A stretch of DNA of 27,375 nt, from the NCBI GenBank assembly GCA_964645775.1, contig CAZYBU010000041.1, positions 1 through 27,375 on the forward strand, read 5' to 3'. The position numbers and the translations under genes are program-made. Within the stretch, counting starts at the first letter, position 1; the number at the start of each line of letters is the position of its first letter. Positions 1 to 6,119 of the stretch are shown here, piece after piece. The stretch is from CAZYBU01 sp964645775 (GTDB lineage: Bacteria; Spirochaetota; UBA4802; UBA5550). The notes below the pieces were generated by a model. It was not told where the DNA came from and searched no databases. It was given only the letters and a program-made list of their open reading frames with translations.

Positions 1-1125
1 ATTATAACCGGCATTTTATTGCTGTTGCCTTCGGCCCTGTTGGCCGACGCCGTTTTCCTCAATAACGGCCGTATCATAGAAGGGAAAATTCAGCAATGGA
101 ACGACGCCCGTATAGTTATCCGCTCCGGCAGAAAGGTCGAGAATATCCCCCGCGCGAGGGTCATTCGTGTGGCCCGGGATGACAGGTACAAACGGAAAGT
201 TTATATCCAGAGAAAGGACGGCCGCACCCTCCACGGCCACATCGTTGAAGAAAGGCCCGCCTACTATATCATTCGCCGGGATCTTGACAAGGCCCGGGAA
301 GAGCGGGTCTACCGGAATAACGTCCTCTCCATATCCAGGAGGCCAGCCGGCGCATCCGGAGACAGGGTTGGGGAAAAAACAGGTCACTTCTACCGCCATC
401 TCGGTTTCCGCCTCGGCCTCTCCATGCAGTCCACGGACATGCCGGTCTCGGTCTCGCCCGAGAAGAGCTGGGGCCTGGAACCTCTCTTCTTTCAGCTCTA
501 TTTCTATGACCGGTGGTTCGACCTGGACCTCGCTTACATGCCCCGCGTCAAGCGTTTCTGGCAGAATTACGCCCGGGTCGAAGATGTACACCATTATACA
601 AATCGAAATGGTGAATCCAGTAATGACTATTTTCACGTTGCCGTCACCGGCTATCCCTTCCGCATGTTCAACCTGAACCTCGGTATTACCCTGGGGATTC
701 TCCACCACCGGGTCGACTGGTTTCGAACGAACAATCCATCGTCAGGGCAAATCGAGTATTCGAGCGTTCATTACCAGTCTGTTGTTCTGGGGATAACCTG
801 GCGGTTCTTAAACCGTTTCCGGGGCTCTGTAAATGTACTTATTCCTTACGACACAGGTTTTACTTATAGAGATTTTACTACTGCTGGAGGAGGAACAACA
901 ACCCATTTAGTTTTTACCCGAGATAATCCGCTCCCAGGCTTTTCAATAAATTTTGCAGGCTTTATTGTTGATAACCTCACAATTGAGGCAGGGTATCAGT
1001 TTATCATTACGGATGTAGAATATAAAAGGGAAACAGGGTCAGGGCCTGTAAATCCATTTGGACAGCATCTTAGAATGTTCAGCCACAGAATAACCTTTTC
1101 AGCGGGGTACGGATTTGATCTTTAG
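1..1125 (+). CDS. Predicted outer-membrane beta-barrel protein with N-terminal repeat domain (5' partial), paralogue 1 of 3
   Basis: The reading frame is open from base 1, and the first codons (IITGILLLLPSALLADA) look like the hydrophobic core and cleavage site of a signal peptide, so the start lies upstream of the window. After it come two short beta-rich repeats of the form VF-x-NNGRIIEGKI and VYI-x-RKDGRTLHGHI (roughly the first 100 visible residues). A region rich in alternating aromatic/hydrophobic segments follows (FRLGLSMQ, FFQLYFYDRWFDLDL, TGYPFRMFNLNLGITLG, GITWRFL, AGYQF, HRITFSAGYGFDL), as expected for an outer-membrane barrel. Two paralogues follow directly and share these blocks. 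The last third (about 800-1120) is visibly more AT-rich than the first two thirds. I do not recognise a named family, and a transport or adhesion role would be a guess. Barrel assignment is inference from strand pattern and signal peptide. Confidence 0.75.
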   Translation: MITGILLLLPSALLADAVFLNNGRIIEGKIQQWNDARIVIRSGRKVENIPRARVIRVARDDRYKRKVYIQRKDGRTLHGHIVEERPAYYIIRRDLDKAREERVYRNNVLSISRRPAGASGDRVGEKTGHFYRHLGFRLGLSMQSTDMPVSVSPEKSWGLEPLFFQLYFYDRWFDLDLAYMPRVKRFWQNYARVEDVHHYTNRNGESSNDYFHVAVTGYPFRMFNLNLGITLGILHHRVDWFRTNNPSSGQIEYSSVHYQSVVLGITWRFLNRFRGSVNVLIPYDTGFTYRDFTTAGGGTTTHLVFTRDNPLPGFSINFAGFIVDNLTIEAGYQFIITDVEYKRETGSGPVNPFGQHLRMFSHRITFSAGYGFDL

Positions 1126-2281
1126 GCCGGGACATAGGATGATGCTCGCCCTGGCAGGATGGGTACTGCTGACGGTATCTGTGCCGGTCATACTTATGGC
1201 GGACGGTGTTTTTTTAAAGGACGGCAGTGTGGTCCCGGGTAAGATCATCCGGGAGGGCAGGGACCGGGTAATCATCTGGAGTGATGGAAAGAGGCAGACC
1301 TTTTCAAAGCAACAGCTGCTCCGGGTCCGCTACGATGACCGGTATCGGAAAAAGATGTATATCTACCGGGGAGCCGGGCCTCCCCTCCATGTCCATATCG
1401 TGGGTGAGACCCGGGAGCACTATATCGTCCGGAGAAAGCTGGAGAAGCGGAGGGAGAGGAATATCAGGAAATCGGCGGTAGTTTCCCTGTCGGAGCAGAA
1501 GCGTGAAGATCTTTCCGCTGACCTTCGCGCCGGCAACGAAAGAGAGCTGGGCTTCCGGGCGGGGCTCTCCTTCCAGTCCGTCGATATGCCGGGCAACATA
1601 ACGCCCGAGGTGACCTGGAACCTGGAGCCGGTCTGGTTTCAGCTCTACTACTACAGCCGGTGGTTCGAAATTGACCTGACCTGGATGCCGAGGGCCCGCA
1701 GGTACTGGCAGGACTATACCCCCATTGAAGAAGTACAAATAGAGCCAGGCAGCAATGATCTCAACCGGTCCCTCTCCGATTATTCCCGGGCCGCGGTCAC
1801 CGGCTATCCCTTCCGTATGTTCAACCTGAACCTCGGTGTCACCCTGGGCCACCTTCATCACCGGGTCGAGAAGTATCACTCAACAGACCCCTCGTTGCCC
1901 ACAACGCCTCTCTACTCAAGCCTCCGGTATCAGGCCCTTTTGGCGGGCGTCACATGGAGGTTTCTGGAACGTTTTCGCCTTGAACTGGACCTGGTTATAC
2001 CCTATCGATTGGAACTCGATTACAAGGATTCTCAGGCCCCTCTCACTATCGCCACCTGGGTCCGTTTCAAGCTGGGGAAGCCCCTGCCCGGAGCCGCCTT
2101 CACCTTTACAGCCTTTCTCTTTGACAACCTCTCCCTGGAGGCGGGCTACCAGTTCCTGGTCTACGATTTTGAATTAGACAGGATGGTTCAGGATACTGGA
2201 GGCAACAACCCCTTTGGACAGGGTCTCCGGGTCTACAGTCACAGAATAACCTTTGCCGCGGGGTACGGTTTTGATCTATAG
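1115..2281 (+). CDS. Predicted outer-membrane beta-barrel protein with N-terminal repeat domain, paralogue 2 of 3
   Basis: Closely related to the gene before it over its whole length: signal peptide (MMLALAGWVLLTVSVPVILMA), two repeats (VFLKDGSVVPGKII and MYIYRGAGPPLHVHIV), then the same barrel blocks (FRAGLSFQSVDMPG, FQLYYYSRWFEIDLTWMP, TGYPFRMFNLNLGVTLG, GVTWRFLERF, LEAGYQFLVYD, HRITFAAGYGFDL). The start is uncertain. A TTG at 1115 lies inside the last codons of the upstream gene, about 8 bases after a GGGG run. ATG at 1139 or 1142 would also give a normal signal peptide. The next gene can only start at the equivalent TTG, which favours 1115 and translational coupling. The highly similar DNA at, for example, 651-697 and 1802-1848 points to tandem duplication. 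The function is unknown; the outer-membrane location is inferred. Confidence 0.8.
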   Translation: MIFRPGHRMMLALAGWVLLTVSVPVILMADGVFLKDGSVVPGKIIREGRDRVIIWSDGKRQTFSKQQLLRVRYDDRYRKKMYIYRGAGPPLHVHIVGETREHYIVRRKLEKRRERNIRKSAVVSLSEQKREDLSADLRAGNERELGFRAGLSFQSVDMPGNITPEVTWNLEPVWFQLYYYSRWFEIDLTWMPRARRYWQDYTPIEEVQIEPGSNDLNRSLSDYSRAAVTGYPFRMFNLNLGVTLGHLHHRVEKYHSTDPSLPTTPLYSSLRYQALLAGVTWRFLERFRLELDLVIPYRLELDYKDSQAPLTIATWVRFKLGKPLPGAAFTFTAFLFDNLSLEAGYQFLVYDFELDRMVQDTGGNNPFGQGLRVYSHRITFAAGYGFDL

Positions 2282-3119
2282 AGGTAAACATACTCGAAAT
2301 GCTATTTGTACAGCCCTGGTATGGCTGGCGCTCGCGGTCATTGTTTCACCGGTTTTTGGAAAAGATTCGGATAGAGATGTGTCTCCCTTTGACAGGAACC
2401 TCGGCTTCCGTCTCGGCCTTGCCATGCAGGCCACGGACATGCCGGCCGCGGTATCGCCCGAGAAGACCTGGAATCTGGAGATGGCCTCCATACAGCTCTA
2501 CTACTACGGCCGCTGGTTCGAGGCGGACCTGACCTGGGTCCCGGGCCTGCCCCGGCTCTGGCAGAGCTATGATAATGTTGATAAATATCATATTGGTGAG
2601 ATGCTGTCTAACCCTGAATCGGAGAGTGAGTTTGTCCGGTTTGCCCTGACCGGTTATCCCTTCCGCGTGTTCGACCTGAATCTCGGTATCACTCTGGGGA
2701 TACTGTATCATCGTATCGACTGGATCAGGACCCATAATCCAGGTTCAATAGGTTCTGAGTACTCGAATATTCTCTACCAGGCCGTCCTTACTGGTATCAC
2801 CTGGCGTTTTCTCGAACGGTTCCGCCTGGCCTTGGACCTTGCTATACCCTTCAGGGGTGAGAGTGCCTATCGTAGTGTGTACTTTGCGAACACCCACCTG
2901 GTATTTACACAAAAGCGTTCATTGCCCGGAGTCTCAATCACGTTCAGCGCCTTTCTATTCGGCAACCTCTCCCTGGAAGCGGGGTACCAGTTCATGGTCT
3001 ACAATCTTTCTTTTGAAAGTGATATTCCGGGAGCTTCCTTCAACCCCTTTGGCCAGAACCTCCGCTTCTACAGCCACCGCATCACCTTTGCCGTGGGGTA
3101 CGGGTTTAATTTGAAGTAA
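2271..3119 (+). CDS. Predicted outer-membrane beta-barrel protein lacking the repeat domain, paralogue 3 of 3
   Basis: This is the barrel-only member of the tandem family. A signal peptide (TALVWLALAVIVSPVFG) leads, after about ten residues, straight into the barrel block FRLGLAMQATDMPAAVSPEK. The roughly 100-residue double-repeat domain of the two upstream paralogues is missing. The shared blocks TGYPFRVFDLNLGITLG, GITWRFLERFRLALDLAIPF, LEAGYQFMVYN and HRITFAVGYGFNLK are intact. No ATG exists in frame before the signal peptide. The best start is TTG at 2271, which overlaps the last codons of the preceding gene exactly as TTG 1115 overlaps the first gene, behind the same GCGGGGTACGG stretch. 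A farther upstream TTG at 2253 is possible. Domain loss by internal deletion after duplication is the simplest reading. The function is unknown. Confidence 0.75.
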   Translation: MIYRGKHTRNAICTALVWLALAVIVSPVFGKDSDRDVSPFDRNLGFRLGLAMQATDMPAAVSPEKTWNLEMASIQLYYYGRWFEADLTWVPGLPRLWQSYDNVDKYHIGEMLSNPESESEFVRFALTGYPFRVFDLNLGITLGILYHRIDWIRTHNPGSIGSEYSNILYQAVLTGITWRFLERFRLALDLAIPFRGESAYRSVYFANTHLVFTQKRSLPGVSITFSAFLFGNLSLEAGYQFMVYNLSFESDIPGASFNPFGQNLRFYSHRITFAVGYGFNLK

Positions 3120-3194
3120 ATAAATTTTTTCAAGCATTTGTTCCGCTGCGCTCAGGAACGTCTCTGACCCCGACTTCGTTGGGACTTATGTCGG

Positions 3195-3220
3195 GAGGCA
3201 CAGCCGAGGGACCCTCCTTT
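3195..3220. repeat. 26-bp direct repeat, copy 1
   Basis: A 26-bp sequence beginning GAGGCACAGCCGAGGG and ending CCTCCTTT is repeated exactly at 4050-4075. The two copies bracket most of the hairpin-rich non-coding stretch. Copy 1 is preceded by an inverted repeat, CCCGAC (3169-3174) with GTCGGG (3190-3195), and by GTTCC/GGAAC (3140-3144/3155-3159). Confidence 0.9.
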
Positions 3221-3273
3221 GAAAAAGAACTCTTCAGAAAATATTTTTTTGCTCTCCCAATGGGAATATTTAT

Positions 3274-3969
3274 GTCCTTTTTTCCGCGGCGAAAAAAGGA
3301 CCAAAAAGCGCCGCTCCTGCGGAGGGCTGTCATTGCTTTCATGAATCCATTCCACCGGGGATGTGCGGCATCCTGCCTACATCCCCTCGTTTCCTTCGGC
3401 CCTCCTGGCCTCAGTCTCTTCTGGTTTTAATGAACTTTTTTCTTCTTTCTATGGAAGTAATATTTCTTCTACTGAATGATACCAGCGGTCCAGCTTATGT
3501 TGCTGTACAATAACTCCTTCTGGCCTGAAAGACCTAACATGGAAGGTCTACCTTTCGTGGCCGGGGTTCCTCCTGAACTGCGGCCACTCGCAGCTCGTCT
3601 TCCATGACTCGCTATAGTTGCGGAGATTAAAAACTGACTTTTTACTGTTTTAGTAGTTTTTGCTGATCCCGAAGGGCGAAGTCCCGACATAGTCGGGACT
3701 TTTTTGCGCATCCTGCGCGACGTCGGGGTGTGGATAGGACATCCACCTGTCAGCAGATTACAGGATGTAATAAACTGCTGACCACTGCATCATCCTGATG
3801 CAGCTTGGGCCACTCGCAGCTCAGTCCAGCGCAATTTGGGTCGACGCCTTTTTAGCCCTCCTGGCTGGCGTCGACATTACAGCATCCTTGCTGAGAACCT
3901 CCTGTCGGCGCTGGACATTACGGAATCCGTTCCGGGCAGCATCCTTTTTGCTTCGCTATTGTTGCGAAG
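3274..3969. repeat. Array of short hairpins, mostly with a TCC-containing loop (non-coding)
   Basis: The stretch 3120-4248 has no convincing gene but contains many small inverted repeats. Those with a TCC loop are: CCGC-TCCT-GCGG (3311-3322), GGCA-TCC-TGCC (3367-3377), GGCC-CTCCT-GGCC (3398-3410), GTTC-CTCCT-GAAC (3566-3578, inside GTGGCC/GGCCAC 3557-3587), GCGCA-TCC-TGCGC (3706-3718), CTGCATCA-TCC-TGATGCAG (3785-3803), AGCC-CTCCT-GGCT (3854-3866, inside GTCGACGCC/GGCGTCGAC 3840-3875), CAGCA-TCCT-TGCTG (3880-3893) and CGGAA-TCCG-TTCCG (3921-3934). Two have the complementary loop AGGA: 3730-3746 and 3757-3771 (inside GTCAGCAG/CTGCTGAC 3749-3782). Further stems are GTCCTTTTTT/AAAAAAGGAC (3274-3301) and CTTCGC/GCGAAG (3951-3969). 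GTCCAGCGC/GCGCTGGAC (3824-3832/3908-3916) encloses three of them. The arms differ while the loops agree. The role is unknown; structured RNA or a repetitive DNA element are both possible. Confidence 0.7.
3680..3705 (+). terminator. Candidate intrinsic terminator inside the hairpin array
   Basis: A perfect 9-bp stem, AGTCCCGAC (3680-3688) pairing with GTCGGGACT (3692-3700), has a 3-base loop and runs into six T residues (3700-3705). This is a normal Rho-independent terminator for + strand transcription. It is about 560 bases downstream of the last barrel gene, so it could end either that operon's readthrough or a transcript of the hairpin region. Confidence 0.55.
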
Positions 3970-4049
3970 ATTAGATATCAGGCTGTTCCGGGATATTACT
4001 CTGGCACCTGTACCTTTTCTGTGAGACCTTACTCACCAAGAACGTTCCT

Positions 4050-4075
4050 GAGGCACAGCCGAGGGACCCTCCTTT
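4050..4075. repeat. 26-bp direct repeat, copy 2
   Basis: Exact second copy of the 26-bp sequence at 3195-3220, 855 bases away. It is preceded by AGAACGTTCCTGA, a near reverse complement of the TCAGGAACGTCTCT found ahead of copy 1. The segment between copies holds the hairpin array. Confidence 0.9.
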
Positions 4076-4248
4076 TAAATTGGATCATGTCTTTTTTGTA
4101 ATATTCCCGATGAAATAGAGAAAACCTCACTGGCACGAATTTTCCTTGTCATTCTATGTTGTTGTGATACCTCAATAGTCACGCACCAGGGATATTCATG
4201 CTGAAAAAATTTCCCTGTATGCCCATCCCGGTCCGGAAGGAGTCCTCC

Positions 4249-4797
4249 ATGTATCGTACCAGGCGCTATTCCCTATCCGCTATACTCACTCTTTTCATTA
4301 TTCTTTCCGTAACAATTCTCTATTACAAAGACGCCCGGGCCAGGAAGGCAGCAAAAACCGGCAAACCGAATATCATACTGATTTTGGCTGATGACGCCGG
4401 CTACGGCGACTTCGGCTGCTACGGCCAGGAGAAGATCAAGACCCCGGAGATAGACGCCCTGGCCGGCGAAGGTATGCTCTTCACGGACCACTACGCCGCG
4501 GCCCCGGTCTGCGCTCCCTCACGCTGCGGTCTTTTAACCGGCCTTCACACGGGCCACGCCTCCATTCGGGGTAACGAAGAGATCATCCCTGAGGGACAGC
4601 GTCCCCTGCCGGCAGACGATGTGACCATGGCCGAGGTATTGAAAAAGGCGGTGTACAAAACGGCCGTTATCGGCACATGGGGCCTGGACGGTCCTTTTCT
4701 GGATAGGGGTCGCCCTGGCCACGGCCTCGGATGTCATGCTTTTACTGGTGCCGCTTCTTCATGTCATACGTATCAGGATCGGAAAGAGCCCGGGTAA
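4249..4797 (+). pseudogene. Truncated type I sulfatase gene (N-terminal third only)
   Basis: The ATG at 4249 follows GGAAGGAG at good spacing and gives a signal-anchor (SAILTLFIILSVTIL), then clear S1-family sulfatase sequence: NIILILADDAGYGDFGCYG (metal-binding Asp pair), TPEIDALAGEG, and the CAPSRCGLLTG core in which Cys would become formylglycine. Homology runs to VIGTWGLDGP, where sulfatases normally have a Lys (GKWGLG) that contacts the sulfate; here it is Thr. After that the sequence stops resembling a sulfatase and ends at about 183 residues, against 450 or more in intact enzymes. Without the C-terminal half the product cannot be a working sulfatase. An upstream ATG at 4198 is possible but less well placed. 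I call it a pseudogene formed by deletion. Confidence 0.8.
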
Positions 4798-4834
4798 AGA
4801 AGTCGAGGGTAAGGAACGACAGGTTCAGGAGTGA
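4682..4834 (+). pseudogene. Possible 3' remnant of an unrelated membrane-protein gene fused to the sulfatase fragment
   Basis: In the next forward frame relative to the sulfatase fragment, the DNA after the break reads as a hydrophobic segment (LFWIGVALATASDVMLLLV, then PLLHVIRIRI) followed by a charged tail (GKSPGKEVEGKERQVQE) and a TGA at 4832-4834. This is what the last transmembrane helix and cytoplasmic tail of a membrane protein look like. It suggests that a deletion joined the front of one gene to the back of another. The stretch is short, so a chance reading frame cannot be excluded, and I cannot name the family. Its end overlaps the end of the convergent pseudouridine synthase gene by ten bases. 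Confidence 0.35.
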
Positions 4835-5718
4835 TTACAGCTCATGAAACGCCGCCGCTCCCTCTCCAGCATGCGGGTAAACTTTTCCGGCGCGGCCAGG
4901 CTCAGGGAACATTCTTCACCTGAACGGGGGTGAATAAATGAGAGGCCCAGGGCGGCCAGGAAAAGCCCCTTGCTTTTTAACAGGGTCCGCTGCGGGCCGT
5001 ATAGGTCATCTCCCAGGACGGGGCTGTTCATCTTCCCCAGGTGCCTGCGAAGCTGATGGGTCCGGCCCGTGATCGGATAGAGTTCCACCAGGGAGAGACA
5101 CCCGTATCGGCAGGATGGGACGGTCTTTAGCCGTAACCACCGCGTAAGAGAGGGCCTTCCGTCCAATTCCCGGCTGACCTGGCCGGATGGGGCCGGCATA
5201 CCGATAGTTATCGCCCGGTAGGTCTTACGGACCTCCCGTCTCTGGAACCGGCCGCTCAAATCCTTCAGGGAAAAGACCGTCTTCGCGCATAGAACCAGGC
5301 CCCGGGTCCGGGCGTCGAGTCTGTGGACAGGCTGCGGTTCCGGTAAAGCGTCGGGCAGGGAGGATGGTTCCAGGTGCGCCGGGAGCGCGTTCTCCAGGGT
5401 ACGGTACCGGTTTCCCCTCACGGGAAGACCGGGCGGTTTGAATACAACGGCCAGGTCGTCATCCTCGTACAGGATATCCAGTTCGATCTCTGGCGGAACG
5501 GCCGGGCCGGTGGAATCGGTGTAGACCTCAACGGATTGACCCGGCCGGACCCGGGTGGCGGTCCTGCCGATCTCCCCGTTTACGTGAACAAGGTTTCTCT
5601 TGACGGCCTTCTTGATGCCGTTACGGGAGGTTATCATCCGGAAGTTCTTCAGACCGAAATCGGTGAGCCGGAGATCCTTATCCTCTTCAGGGACCGTAAG
5701 ACTCTCAAGGAGTCTCAT
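4825..5718 (-). CDS. RluA-family pseudouridine synthase with S4 domain
   Basis: Predicted to convert uridine to pseudouridine in rRNA or tRNA. The about 297-residue protein has an N-terminal S4 RNA-binding domain (GIKKAVKRNLVHVNGEIGR with RVRPGQSVEVY), then the RluA catalytic core: DDDLAVVFKPPGLPV, the HRLDARTRG motif with the catalytic Asp, and GRTHQLRRHL near the C-terminus. The family usually reads HRLDxxTSG, so the Arg before Gly is unusual, but the catalytic Asp is kept. The start is ATG 5718, which overlaps the stop of the upstream NfeD-like gene (ATGA) behind GGAGAAGGAAGG, indicating translational coupling. The frame stays open further upstream to 5850, but that part is the other gene read out of frame. 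Which RNA position is modified cannot be told from sequence alone. Confidence 0.9.
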   Translation of the reverse strand: MRLLESLTVPEEDKDLRLTDFGLKNFRMITSRNGIKKAVKRNLVHVNGEIGRTATRVRPGQSVEVYTDSTGPAVPPEIELDILYEDDDLAVVFKPPGLPVRGNRYRTLENALPAHLEPSSLPDALPEPQPVHRLDARTRGLVLCAKTVFSLKDLSGRFQRREVRKTYRAITIGMPAPSGQVSRELDGRPSLTRWLRLKTVPSCRYGCLSLVELYPITGRTHQLRRHLGKMNSPVLGDDLYGPQRTLLKSKGLFLAALGLSFIHPRSGEECSLSLAAPEKFTRMLERERRRFMSCNHS

Positions 5719-6101
5719 CCTTCCTTCTCCCTCCGCACGGTGAGGGTCAGACCGCCTCCGCCGGTGACACGGACCCTGACCCCGGCCGGGATATCCTCCT
5801 GGCCGTCTTCCTTTGTAATCAGCCATCGTTCCTGGCCGAAGCGGCCCCATCCTGCCGGATTCAACACGCTCTCTGTCACACCCTCACGTCCGGTCATGGG
5901 ATGGCCGTCATCCTGCCTCTCGTACGCCCGCCACGTAAGGGGAAAGAGAAGGGCGTCTTTCGTGATCCACAGGGGTAGAATCGTCAGGGCGAGCCAGAGA
6001 GGGATAATGTCCAGTACCTTCAGGGTCGTTGCCGCGGTAACGGCCAGGAGCAGGCCGGGTAACTGAAAAAGGATATACCGTATGAGGGTTTGCTTTTTCA
6101 C
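5715..6101 (-). CDS. Small NfeD-like membrane protein
   Basis: A 128-residue protein with two hydrophobic helices near the N-terminus (YILFQLPGLLLAVTAATTL and LDIIPLWLALTILPLWI). A C-terminal half matches the OB-fold pattern of NfeD proteins: GREGVTESVLNPAGWGRFG, then W, then IPAGVRVRVTGGGGLTLTVRRE. NfeD proteins sit in the membrane beside stomatin-type partners or proteases, but no such partner is next to this gene. The likely start is GTG at 6101 (VKKQTL read as MKKQTL), 18 bases after the stop of the antiporter gene, without a strong ribosome binding site. Its stop overlaps the start of the pseudouridine synthase gene. The fold call is fairly good; the cellular role is unknown. Confidence 0.7.
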   Translation of the reverse strand: MKKQTLIRYILFQLPGLLLAVTAATTLKVLDIIPLWLALTILPLWITKDALLFPLTWRAYERQDDGHPMTGREGVTESVLNPAGWGRFGQERWLITKEDGQEDIPAGVRVRVTGGGGLTLTVRREKEG

Positions 6102-6119
6102 GATTTCATATTCTCAGGG

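Noticed and set aside
3274..3969. Integron attC sites or a CRISPR array
   Set aside because: No RYYYAAC/GTTRRRY ends or integrase gene for attC. For CRISPR there are no identical repeats with unique spacers of constant size; here arms vary and loops agree.
3179..4024. Small open frames on both strands in the hairpin region (for example 3179-3430, 3469-3711, 3836-4024)
   Set aside because: No ribosome binding sites or family resemblance, and the frames run across perfect inverted repeats; non-coding structure explains them better.
5719..5850. N-terminal extension of the pseudouridine synthase
   Set aside because: It is the NfeD-like gene read in another frame; the ATGA overlap and ribosome binding site support ATG 5718.
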